From the NCBI GenBank assembly GCA_030430835.1, contig JAUIKJ010000187.1, positions 1 through 6,148 of the forward strand: DNA of 6,148 nucleotides, given 5' to 3'. Position 1 is the stretch's first letter, and every line of letters starts with the position of its first letter. Origin of the DNA: Candidatus Hydrogenedentota bacterium. Its GTDB lineage: Bacteria > Hydrogenedentota > Hydrogenedentia > Hydrogenedentales > JAEUWI01. Of this stretch, positions 1 through 5,675 are shown piece after piece. A model generated the notes under the pieces. The model worked only from the letters and a program-made list of their open reading frames with translations, was not told where the DNA came from and did no database searches. A program made the translations under genes and the position numbers.

Positions 1-360
1 ATCGCTTATTGTGTGGGGGATTGACATGGCAGCGTGGCTGTCCTGTTTTGGCGCGACGAGATCGAAGGCGAGAAAGCCGCCGATCACCAGCGCGACGGCG
101 CTCGCGGCGTGTGCGCGCTGGACGGGCGGATGCCGGAGGAGGGGGCCGTAGCGCAGCACATGGTACGGCACATAGATGGGCCAGGCAAACAGGAGCAGGA
201 GCGCCCGCACACCGTAGCGTGGCTGACCGGGCTGGCTACGCCGCAGGTTGAAACGCAAGAGGGCCGTGGTGATCGCCCAGAGTGCACAGGCCAACACGCC
301 GCTGATGAAGAATAGCGCGAGCCACGTGGCGATATAGAGCGCGAGGGCGGCGAGCGCCAT
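1..360 (-). CDS. Multi-pass membrane protein, partial (C-terminus beyond left edge)
   Basis: The minus-strand frame stays open from the ATG at 360-358 to the window edge, giving 120 visible residues with no stop. It starts MALAALALYIATW. Hydrophobic stretches lie at about residues 1-19, 21-37, 50-67 and 84-101, separated by short basic loops (for example RFNLRRS at 36-42). This predicts at least four membrane passes and an inner-membrane protein. I do not recognise the family. The gene follows the pentapeptide-repeat gene on the same strand after a 40-nt gap, so co-transcription is likely. The start is uncertain: I see no convincing Shine-Dalgarno sequence before the ATG. The frame is also open upstream, with a GTG at 375-373 and a TTG at 408-406 that would overlap the preceding stop. 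The ATG is preferred because the first membrane helix begins immediately after it. Confidence 0.7.
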   Translation of the reverse strand, partial: MALAALALYIATWLALFFISGVLACALWAITTALLRFNLRRSQPGQPRYGVRALLLLFAWPIYVPYHVLRYGPLLRHPPVQRAHAASAVALVIGGFLAFDLVAPKQDSHAAMSIPHTISD

Positions 361-400
361 GGTACGAGAGAGCACCGGCGTCGGCGTGGTGTTTGTGGCG

Positions 401-1216
401 CTATCCAAGACGTAACCGGTACTGGATGTAGAGCTTTTGAAGGGCGGACAACTTTGCGCCACCGAGCTCCGCGTCCTTGAAATAGGCGCCGCTGAGCTTT
501 GCTCCGCTCAGGTCGGCGCGGTGCAGGTAGGCGCGAAGGACGGCCTTGCTCAGGTTGGCCTTGGCCAGGTTTGCATCGACCAGCCGCGCCTCGTTGAAAT
601 TCGCGGCGAAAAAGTTCGCCTGCGAAAGGTCTGCGCCGGTGAGGTTGGCGCGGTAGAAGTTGGCCTTGCCCGCCTTGCACTGGCTGAGCATGGCGCCGCG
701 AAAGTTCGTGGATTCGAAGGAGGCTTCGCGCAAGTCCGCGCCGCGCAGGTCCGCGGTGCTGAGGTCCGCGGCCTTCACGATGGCGTGGCGCAGCTTCGCG
801 CCGCGCAATTTGGCCCCGACCAGCCGCGTTTGGTGCAGGGTGGCCGCGCGCAGGTCCGCGCCGCGCAGGTTGGCGTCCTGCAGGTTGGCGGCGGTGAGAT
901 TGGCGGAGGTCAGGCGGCAATCGCGGAAATAGACCTGTTGCGCGATGACGCCGGAGAGGTCTGCTTCGTTCAGGTTGGCGCCCTTGAACTTGGTGTCGGC
1001 AATATTTGCGCCCGCGAGGCATGCGCCTTCCAGGTTGCTGCCGCGCAGCTCGGCGCCGCGCAGATCCGCGCCCATGAGGTTGGCGCCGGTGAGATCGACG
1101 TCGGGCAGGTTCGCGCCCCGCACATCGATCACGATGCCCGGCTGCGCGGCGCGATAGGCCGCGATGGCCTGGGCACCCTGCCGCAGCAAGTCTACCTGTT
1201 CCGAAATATTGGCCAT
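401..1216 (-). CDS. Pentapeptide-repeat protein
   Basis: This 271-residue protein is almost entirely pentapeptide repeats of the A(D/N)LxG type, from about residue 34 to 257 (roughly 45 repeats). Such repeats fold into a right-handed quadrilateral beta-helix. Examples are RGANL, TGANL, MGADL, RGAEL and SGAKL. Before the repeats, residues 1-33 (MANISEQVDLLRQGAQAIAAYRAAQPG...) resemble the short helical lead-in of many bacterial pentapeptide proteins, where a query-like 'LL(K/R)QG...W' segment precedes the first coil. I chose the ATG at 1216-1214 for that reason. The frame can be extended 24 codons to a TTG at 1288, but that stretch (ADPRARALYFARVEI...) looks non-homologous. The Shine-Dalgarno sequence is weak (GGGA about 12 nt upstream). 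The C-terminus ends in a short helix-like QKLYIQYRLRLG. No signal peptide or membrane helix is visible, so a cytoplasmic location is expected. The repeat class does not define a function; known roles include gyrase protection and scaffolding, and neither can be assigned here. Confidence 0.9.
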   Translation of the reverse strand: MANISEQVDLLRQGAQAIAAYRAAQPGIVIDVRGANLPDVDLTGANLMGADLRGAELRGSNLEGACLAGANIADTKFKGANLNEADLSGVIAQQVYFRDCRLTSANLTAANLQDANLRGADLRAATLHQTRLVGAKLRGAKLRHAIVKAADLSTADLRGADLREASFESTNFRGAMLSQCKAGKANFYRANLTGADLSQANFFAANFNEARLVDANLAKANLSKAVLRAYLHRADLSGAKLSGAYFKDAELGGAKLSALQKLYIQYRLRLG

Positions 1217-1360
1217 ACAGAGACGGGTCCCGGTTTCGGCGATTTCGACACGGGCAAAGTATAGAGCACGGGCCCTTGGATCCGCCAAACGCGGTGAAAT
1301 AATTGCGGGGGGCTACGGAATACAGCTTAAAAAGCGAATGTTGCCTAGGGCATCTGTACA

Positions 1361-1389
1361 TTGACAGCCTTCCATTCGCCCGCTAGGCT
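1361..1389 (+). promoter_or_regulatory. Putative sigma-70 promoter of the 1416-3311 operon
   Basis: A perfect -35 box TTGACA lies at 1361-1366. After a 17-nt spacer comes TAGGCT at 1384-1389, which keeps the T, A and final T of the TATAAT consensus. Transcription would begin near 1396, leaving a short leader of about 20 nt that contains the Shine-Dalgarno GGAG at 1404-1407, 8 nt before the ATG at 1416. The call rests on sequence match and position only; many PVC-type bacteria have less well defined promoters. Confidence 0.5.
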
Positions 1390-1393
1390 GTCA
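1362..1393. promoter_or_regulatory. Perfect 9-bp inverted repeat over the promoter (putative operator)
   Basis: TGACAGCCT at 1362-1370 is the exact reverse complement of AGGCTGTCA at 1385-1393, with a 14-nt spacer. The half-site centres are 23 bp apart, close to two helical turns, which suits a dimeric DNA-binding regulator. The left half covers the -35 box and the right half covers the -10 box, so binding would block transcription of the 1416-3311 genes. A structural alternative is a hairpin of 9 bp with a 14-nt loop. A leader-RNA role is unlikely because the left arm would lie upstream of the predicted transcription start. Confidence 0.5.
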
Positions 1394-1415
1394 CGGAAAC
1401 CACGGAGACTGCGCC

Positions 1416-2561
1416 ATGACCACCGAAACCCTCAGCTTTCCCACCTTTAGCTTGTCCAAGTTGCTTGGCACGGTGTTCCGTCCCAAGGGCGGCGAACGGA
1501 TGTGCATCCTGATAGATCTGGACAATCCGCAGGACATCGCGGAGTTCGGCTTCCTGAACGACCCGGCAAACTCGGTGCAGCGGCATGCCTACGAGGTGTT
1601 TTACGAAGGATTGCGCAACGGCGACGCGGCGGACATTGGACTTCAGGGCGCGGAGATGTTCGCCTACAAAAAGGTGGGCGGGAGCAACCTCGACCTGCCG
1701 GACGCATGCTGGGGGCCCGACGGCAAGCAGTACAGCCTCGAGCAGGCGGTTTACCCGAACTTTGACATCATTCTGTGCATTTCGACCTATTCGGCGACGG
1801 CGCCGCTGACTGCCTTTGCGAAGGAATATGGCTTCCGCGGCGCGACGATGCACGGTATGAACGACGTGATCCTGAGCAGCGGGCTGTGTGTGGACTATGA
1901 GGCGGTGAGCGAAGAAGCAGAGAAGCTGCGCTTGGGCATGACCCGGGCGGATGCCGTGGAAATGGATTTCGAACTGGACGGCGAGCACTACACACTGCGG
2001 CTCGAACTCGGCAAGCAGGAAGCGCAGAAAAGCCATGGCCTCTGCCAGGGCGGCCCGGACATCGCGAACCTACCGGCGGGCGAGGTCTACTTCGTGCCGA
2101 CGGGCGGCGAGGGGGAATTTCCCTTTCGCTATGAAGACGGCACTCTCGCCATCATGGAAGTCAGCGGCGGCTACATCCGCGACGCCCGTTTCGTGCGGGG
2201 TGACGAAGCGCTGGTGAATGCACACCAGGAGAAGCTGAAGAGCGATCCAAAGACCGGTGAGATCGGTGAGCTTGGATTTGGGACGCAGGTATTGCCGGTT
2301 TCCGGGCAGGACATTCAGGACGAAAAGATTCGCGGCACCTTCCACGTGGCCACGGGCCGAAGCGATCATCTCGGCGGCAACATTACGCCGGACCAGTTCA
2401 AGAACCCGTTGAACGCGTCGCACGACGACATTCTCTATGCGCCGACGAAGACACCGGAGATCGCCGCGCCGCAGGTACGGCTGTACCGCGATGGCGAGGT
2501 CCACGTGCTGATCGAGCACTACGAGACGAGTGCGTACCTGAACGAATGTCTGGCGGACTGA
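1416..2561 (+). CDS. M29 aminopeptidase / NicX-like metalloenzyme
   Basis: This 381-residue protein matches the shape of the peptidase M29 (aminopeptidase T/AmpS) superfamily, which also includes the mononuclear iron enzyme 2,5-dihydroxypyridine dioxygenase NicX. The signature blocks sit in the C-terminal half: NLPAGEVYFVP (218-228, with E223), GEIGELGFG (281-289, with E285), DEKIRGTFHVATG (302-314, with E303 and H310) and ASHDDI (334-339, with H336 and D338). In the family these blocks supply the metal ligands. The Tyr normally found a few residues after the 'GxxHxAxG' His in M29 peptidases is not seen; the sequence there runs GRSDHLGGN. The N-terminal half (GERMCILIDL at 26-35 onward) fits the family's first alpha/beta domain. 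There is no signal peptide, so it should be cytoplasmic. The start is supported by GGAG at 1404-1407. It is the first gene of a two-gene unit with the methyltransferase 6 nt downstream. Hydrolase versus dioxygenase activity cannot be decided from sequence. Confidence 0.8.
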   Translation: MTTETLSFPTFSLSKLLGTVFRPKGGERMCILIDLDNPQDIAEFGFLNDPANSVQRHAYEVFYEGLRNGDAADIGLQGAEMFAYKKVGGSNLDLPDACWGPDGKQYSLEQAVYPNFDIILCISTYSATAPLTAFAKEYGFRGATMHGMNDVILSSGLCVDYEAVSEEAEKLRLGMTRADAVEMDFELDGEHYTLRLELGKQEAQKSHGLCQGGPDIANLPAGEVYFVPTGGEGEFPFRYEDGTLAIMEVSGGYIRDARFVRGDEALVNAHQEKLKSDPKTGEIGELGFGTQVLPVSGQDIQDEKIRGTFHVATGRSDHLGGNITPDQFKNPLNASHDDILYAPTKTPEIAAPQVRLYRDGEVHVLIEHYETSAYLNECLAD

Positions 2562-2567
2562 GCGCCG

Positions 2568-3311
2568 ATGCCGCAGGACTATGAAGCGCCCGCGCTGCGG
2601 GATCAGTACCTACTGTTTCACTATGGCGAGGCCGACATGGCCTTGCCATTTGCCTTTGGTCCGGAGGCGGCTTTGGACTTTCCCGAACGCGTGGTGGCGG
2701 AGATGGTGGCGGATCACGCGCCGGACGCGCGTGCGCTGGATATCGGCTGCGCGGTCGGGCGATCCGCCTTTGCGCTGTCGCGCCGCTGCGCGGAGGTCGT
2801 CGCCATCGACTACTCCGCGTCCTTCATCGAGGCTGCGGAACGGATCCGCAGTGAGGGGACGCTTGCCTATACCGCCGCGGATGAGGGGGCGATCACGCGC
2901 ACCCTCACCGCCCACGTGCCGGCGCACGCGCACCCGGATCGGATTCGCTTCGCCGTCGGCGATGCCATGGCGCTCGATGCCGGGCTGGGCACCTTTGATG
3001 TCGTACTGCTGCTCAACGTCATTTGCCGTCTGCCGGAACCTGCGGTCTGTTTGAACCGGCTCCACGAGTTCGTCGCACCCGGGGGACAACTCATCGTCTC
3101 CTCGCCCTACACCTGGCTCGAGGAATACACCCCGCCGGTTCATTGGCTCCGCAGCACCCGTGAAAGCCGCGGCGGTGCGCCCACCCTACACGATTTTCTC
3201 GGTGCGCACTTCACCCTCGAAGAAACGCGGGACATGCCCTTTCTCATCCGCGAGCATCGGCGGAAATACCAGTGGTGTGTGCCGGAGGTGACCCGCTGGC
3301 GGCGGCGGTAG
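2568..3311 (+). CDS. Stand-alone putative 4-mercaptohistidine N1-methyltransferase (OvoA C-terminal domain type)
   Basis: This 247-residue class I SAM-dependent methyltransferase resembles the domain fused to the C-terminus of OvoA, which is thought to N-methylate 4-mercaptohistidine in the last step of ovothiol A synthesis. Motifs in order: the family's N-terminal YEAPALRDQYLLFHYG (5-20); SAM motif I LDIGCAVGRS (57-66); acidic ribose-binding D81 in VAIDYSASFIEAA; VGDA (130-133); LLLNVICRLPEPA (147-159); VAPGG (169-173); and the highly diagnostic SSPYTWLEEYTP (178-189) and DMPFLIREHRRKYQW (222-236). The length fits the domain alone, and there is no DinB or FGE-like sulfoxide-synthase part here or in the neighbours. 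The ATG lies 6 nt after the preceding TGA with only a weak Shine-Dalgarno sequence (GGCGGAC), suggesting translational coupling. The family match is strong; the substrate is inferred from the family and could be another imidazole or thiol compound. Confidence 0.88.
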   Translation: MPQDYEAPALRDQYLLFHYGEADMALPFAFGPEAALDFPERVVAEMVADHAPDARALDIGCAVGRSAFALSRRCAEVVAIDYSASFIEAAERIRSEGTLAYTAADEGAITRTLTAHVPAHAHPDRIRFAVGDAMALDAGLGTFDVVLLLNVICRLPEPAVCLNRLHEFVAPGGQLIVSSPYTWLEEYTPPVHWLRSTRESRGGAPTLHDFLGAHFTLEETRDMPFLIREHRRKYQWCVPEVTRWRRR

Positions 3312-3318
3312 GCCGGGA

Positions 3319-3344
3319 TCCGGGGCTTTAGAACCGGAGCTTTT
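3319..3344 (+). terminator. Weak candidate terminator between convergent genes
   Basis: TCCGG (3319-3323) can pair with CCGGA (3334-3338) across a 10-nt loop and is followed by GCTTTTG. The stem is only 5 bp and the T-run only four, so this is a marginal intrinsic terminator for the plus-strand methyltransferase unit. Its position, in the 49-nt gap between convergent genes, is the main support. Confidence 0.25.
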
Positions 3345-3360
3345 GACTTGGGGAGGGCGG

Positions 3361-3786
3361 TTAAGGCGCTACGGGATTCGGAACGGATTCCACGACAGCC
3401 GAGGGCTCCAGAGGCATGGCGTCCGACGCGATGGGTTTGGTCTGCGGTGTGGGTACGGTGGGAATCGGGCGTGCTGGCGTTTCGCTGGCCTTGTCCTTGT
3501 CGCCGCGCGTACCGATCTTCGAGAAGAGGTACCACCAGCCGCCGAGGGCGATGAAGGTGGCCAGGAGCGGGCCGCGCACGCCCAGGCCCTTGCGCCAGGA
3601 GATGAGCACCAGCGGTAGCCCCGCGACGCCAATGAATAGACTGTAGAGCAGGATCATCAAGATCGTCGGGCCGGCGGTCCATGCGCGCGTGGTCATGTCC
3701 GTCTGGCTCAAGTCGTAGAGCGCATAGAGCAGAAAGAGCACCGGCGTGGGTGCGAGCACGTAGTAGACGTATCGGTAGGTCTGCAT
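3361..3786 (-). CDS. Small three-helix membrane protein with proline-rich tail
   Basis: This 141-residue protein starts at the ATG at 3786, preceded by an AGAGGGA-type Shine-Dalgarno sequence about 8 nt upstream. Hydrophobic segments lie at about residues 6-24 (YVYYVLAPTPVLFLLYALY), 39-63 (GPTILMILLYSLFIGVAGLPLVLIS) and 71-88 (RGPLLATFIALGGWWYLF), predicting three membrane passes. From about residue 91 the protein turns polar: a charged stretch (GTRGDKDKASE) followed by a Pro/Thr-rich, low-complexity tail to the end (TPARPIPTVPTPQTKP...). The tail is probably disordered. I do not recognise the family and assign no function. It is convergent with the methyltransferase gene, and it is separated from the isomerase gene on the same strand by 347 bp of gene-free sequence, so it is probably a separate transcription unit. 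Confidence 0.75.
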   Translation of the reverse strand: MQTYRYVYYVLAPTPVLFLLYALYDLSQTDMTTRAWTAGPTILMILLYSLFIGVAGLPLVLISWRKGLGVRGPLLATFIALGGWWYLFSKIGTRGDKDKASETPARPIPTVPTPQTKPIASDAMPLEPSAVVESVPNPVAP

Positions 3787-3846
3787 TGGGTTGTCCCTCT
3801 ATGGCTTGGACGAACGGCGTACTCACGGTTGCCCCACGGGCACGTG

Positions 3847-4006
3847 TCATTCCCGCGGAGTCGGGATTCCCGCGATCGTGAATCCAAGGCGCAAAATTCA
3901 GTTCGGCACGGTTTGCGGACCTCCAACTTCGAAGCGCTCTGCGCCTTGGGGCGCAGTGTGGTTTGTTTGCGCTTCGCGCACTGGATTCCCGCCTTCGCGG
4001 GAATGA
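3847..4006. repeat. 160-bp nested inverted-repeat element (REP/MITE-like)
   Basis: The ends are a 24-bp inverted repeat. Positions 3847-3870 match the reverse complement of 3983-4006 at 21 of 24 positions, beginning TCATTCCCGCG. Each arm is itself nearly palindromic (ATTCCC-8 nt-GGGAAT on the right), like the short palindromes scattered in many bacterial genomes and like the neisserial dRS3 pattern. Inside lie a further palindromic arm (GGATTC 3864-3869 with GAATCC 3880-3885), a 10-bp perfect inverted pair (3884-3893 with 3940-3949) and a hairpin CTGCGCC-TTGG-GGCGCAG (3939-3956). No gene is contained in it; the open frames crossing it only encode the well-known SFPRRRES/AFAGMT-type translations of this repeat. 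It occupies most of the gene-free interval 3787-4133. A non-autonomous mobile origin is inferred, not shown. Confidence 0.7.
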
Positions 4007-4079
4007 CGGAGGTCGACGCGATAACACTTTTCGCGGAGCAATTTCAGCGCGGCCATCGCCGGTACGCTACAACAATCCC

Positions 4080-4120
4080 TGCCCTTCGGGCGCCCCCGAG
4101 GAGGGGCAGCCCGAAGGGCA
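4080..4120 (-). terminator. Long GC hairpin behind the isomerase gene (likely terminator)
   Basis: TGCCCTTCGGGC (4080-4091) is the exact reverse complement of GCCCGAAGGGCA (4109-4120), a 12-bp perfect stem. GCCCC (4092-4096) and GGGGC (4103-4107) can extend it inward to about 17 bp with one bulged base and a 6-nt loop. It lies 13 nt past the stop of the minus-strand isomerase gene. On that strand the following sequence is GGATTGTTGT, only modestly T-rich, so termination may be imperfect or factor-assisted. Confidence 0.55.
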
Positions 4121-4133
4121 AGTAATTAGACGC

Positions 4134-5099
4134 TTAGGCCCAGGTCATCGCGGACTGCTTCTCCGTGATGATGCACTGGCGGAGGAACTCGACGGCCTTG
4201 GTGAGACCTTCGTGGCTGGACATGAGGCTGTCCTCATGCTCGATGCTCACGGGGCCGTCGTAGCCGATGAGGCGCAGGGTGGAGAAGAAGTCCTTCCACC
4301 ACTCGAGGCTGTGGCCGTAGCCGCAGGTGCGGAAGAGCCACGAGCGGTTCGCTTCGTCGCCATAGTGCTTGGTGTCGAGCACGCCGTTGATCGATGCGTT
4401 CACCGGATCGACCCGCGAGTCCTTGGCGTGGACATGGAAGATGGCGTCGCCGCCGAGGGCCTTGATTGATTCGACCGGGTCCATGGCCTGCCAGAAGAAG
4501 TGGCTCGGGTCGAAGTTGCAGCCGAGGTTCTTGCCGCATTCCTTGCGCAGCTTGATCATCGTTTCCGTGTTGTACACGACGAAGCCGGGGTGCGGCTCGA
4601 AGGCGACGCGCACGCCGTGGTCCTTGGCGAACTTCGCCTGTTTCTTCCAGTAGGGGATGACCACCTCGTTCCATTGGTAGTCGAGGATGTCCTGATAGTC
4701 CGGCGGCCAGGCGCAGGTGACCCAGTTCGGCATCGTGTCCTTCTTGCTGCCGCCGGGGCAGCCGGAGAAGTCGATGATGGTCTTGACGCCGAGCTTCTCC
4801 GCGAGCTTGATGGTGTCGGTCTGGGCCTTTTGGTTGGCCTTGGCGAAGGCCTTGTCGGGGTGCAGGCAGTTGCCGTGGCAGCTGAGTGCACTGATGAAAT
4901 AGCCCTCGCCCTTGAGCATGGCAAGGAGTTCATCGCGGCGCGGCTTCGAGGCGAGCAATTCCTTCACCGGCGCATGCGCGCCGCCGGGATAGTTGCCCGT
5001 GCCCAGTTCGACGCAGTCCAGCCCGAGCGGGCGGATGACGTCGAAGACTTCCTTGAGCGGCTTGTCGCCGAACATGACGGTGAGTAGACCTAGTTTCAT
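4134..5099 (-). CDS. Sugar phosphate isomerase/epimerase-like TIM-barrel protein
   Basis: This 321-residue protein is of the xylose isomerase-like (AP endonuclease 2) fold. The start MKLGLLTVMFGDKPLKEVFDVIRPLGLDCVELGTG (1-35) is the typical first strand and helix of the family. The expected metal-site positions are present: E168 in VAFEPHPGF, D197 and H200 in CNFDPSHFFWQ, H222/H224 in IFHVHAKDSRVD, and E287 in VSIEHED. The length is normal for the family. There is no signal peptide, so it should be cytoplasmic. The start is firm: AAGGAG lies 7 nt before the ATG (plus-strand 5107-5112). Relatives act as ketose 3-epimerases, inosose isomerases or dehydratases, or in 3-keto-sugar breakdown; the exact substrate cannot be told. 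A Gfo/Idh/MocA oxidoreductase gene lies upstream on the same strand, supporting a joint role in sugar or cyclitol catabolism. Confidence 0.9.
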   Translation of the reverse strand: MKLGLLTVMFGDKPLKEVFDVIRPLGLDCVELGTGNYPGGAHAPVKELLASKPRRDELLAMLKGEGYFISALSCHGNCLHPDKAFAKANQKAQTDTIKLAEKLGVKTIIDFSGCPGGSKKDTMPNWVTCAWPPDYQDILDYQWNEVVIPYWKKQAKFAKDHGVRVAFEPHPGFVVYNTETMIKLRKECGKNLGCNFDPSHFFWQAMDPVESIKALGGDAIFHVHAKDSRVDPVNASINGVLDTKHYGDEANRSWLFRTCGYGHSLEWWKDFFSTLRLIGYDGPVSIEHEDSLMSSHEGLTKAVEFLRQCIITEKQSAMTWA

Positions 5100-5121
5100 T
5101 GTTGTTCTCCTTCGGTTTCGT

Positions 5122-5175
5122 ATCCTGAATAAGGCGTAGACAGGATGACTGGATTCACTTTGGGTTTACAGGATG
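5122..5175. repeat. Degenerate CAGGAT-type repeats in intergenic gap
   Basis: Short copies of the same motif sit between the small membrane gene and the isomerase gene: ACAGGATG at 5140-5147, a diverged CTGGATTC at 5149-5156, ACAGGATG again at 5168-5175, and an inverted ATCCTG at 5122-5127 able to pair with CAGGAT at 5141-5146. Tandem ACAGGAT-like intergenic repeats occur in many environmental bacterial genomes; their function is unknown. The copies here are few and imperfect. Confidence 0.4.
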
Positions 5176-5178
5176 GTT

Positions 5179-5655
5179 TCAGGCGGTACTTGGTAGCAAG
5201 TTTGCTCCCATGAATAGACAGAGAAGAGTTAGGCCTAGGCCAAATGCGAAGAGTGAAGTCGCATTGCATATGTTGAGATAGCGGTCCAATTGAGAGACCT
5301 TCTTGTAAGAATTCTCGAAGTTTCCCTCAGGGACCGCGAATCCTAGTGTATCCAGCAGTCGATACATATTGAAGTTCGCATACTCTCGGTAGGTTTTCAT
5401 ACTAGTTTGCATTCCAAAGACAGCAACAATCATGCAAACGCCGAGAGATACCCATGCGTAATACAGATACTCAGGCGAACTGAGAGTCTGTGGATTCATT
5501 TGGCTCAGCATTCCCATCGAGAAGCCTATAGCAAGAGCCGAGAGCCTCAGGACTTCTCGGTCCCTCGCGCTGGAAGCTTCCCTCGACGAATGCATATCTC
5601 GACCGACCTGTTGAAGCAGTAGGTCTCGATAGGAATCGAAGTTGGTATCAGGCAT
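5179..5655 (-). CDS. Small membrane protein of unknown function, low GC
   Basis: This 158-residue protein begins MPDTNFDSYRDLLLQQVGRD, with an ATG at 5655 and only a weak GAGAG-type Shine-Dalgarno sequence. The N-terminal 36 residues are charged and probably helical. Hydrophobic segments lie at about 37-53 (LRLSALAIGFSMGMLSQ), 63-83 (YLYYAWVSLGVCMIVAVFGMQ) and 129-153 (CNATSLFAFGLGLTLLCLFMGANLL). The soluble loop between the second and third (about 84-128, SMKTYREYANFNMYRLLDTLG...) would lie on the same side as the N-terminus if all three cross. I do not recognise the family. Base composition differs from its neighbours: 82 of 180 bases are G or C in 5221-5400 (46%), against about 60-63% in flanking genes. 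It sits 20 nt behind the oxidoreductase stop and 79 nt before the isomerase start, so it can be co-transcribed. Transfer into an existing operon is inferred. Confidence 0.7.
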   Translation of the reverse strand: MPDTNFDSYRDLLLQQVGRDMHSSREASSARDREVLRLSALAIGFSMGMLSQMNPQTLSSPEYLYYAWVSLGVCMIVAVFGMQTSMKTYREYANFNMYRLLDTLGFAVPEGNFENSYKKVSQLDRYLNICNATSLFAFGLGLTLLCLFMGANLLPSTA

Positions 5656-5675
5656 TCAATACGACTCTCATGAAA

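Noticed and set aside
437..1264. Long plus-strand open frame antisense to the pentapeptide gene (275 residues, repeated VQVGAAQVRA-like pattern).
   Set aside because: The 15-nt periodicity of the pentapeptide coding strand keeps other frames open and gives them an artificial repeat. No start signal or family resemblance is seen.
1217..1288. 24-codon N-terminal extension of the pentapeptide protein from a TTG.
   Set aside because: The ATG at 1216 begins a leader typical of the family; the extension does not look conserved and has no better ribosome binding site.
84..1361. Alternative 425-residue minus-strand frame overlapping the pentapeptide gene.
   Set aside because: It is Arg/Pro/Gly-rich out-of-frame translation of high-GC DNA. 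The overlapping frame has a clear protein family and this one has none.
1383..2036. Minus-strand open frame opposite the M29-like gene (217 residues).
   Set aside because: It is antisense to a gene with conserved metal-site motifs. It shows no recognisable domain and no ribosome binding site worth noting.
3847..4006. CRISPR-like reading of the repeated ATTCCCGCG motifs.
   Set aside because: The copies are inverted and nested palindromes, not regularly spaced direct repeats with unique spacers, and no cas gene is present.
3140..4027. Minus-strand open frame of 295 residues across the repeat element and the small membrane gene.
   Set aside because: Its start reads SFPRRRES-like sequence, the known translation artefact of ATTCCCGCG palindromes, and it overlaps two better genes in other frames.
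4500..5087. Plus-strand open frame antisense to the isomerase gene (195 residues).
   Set aside because: It is a shadow of GC-biased third positions in the isomerase gene, with Val/Ala/Leu-rich low-complexity sequence and no family match.
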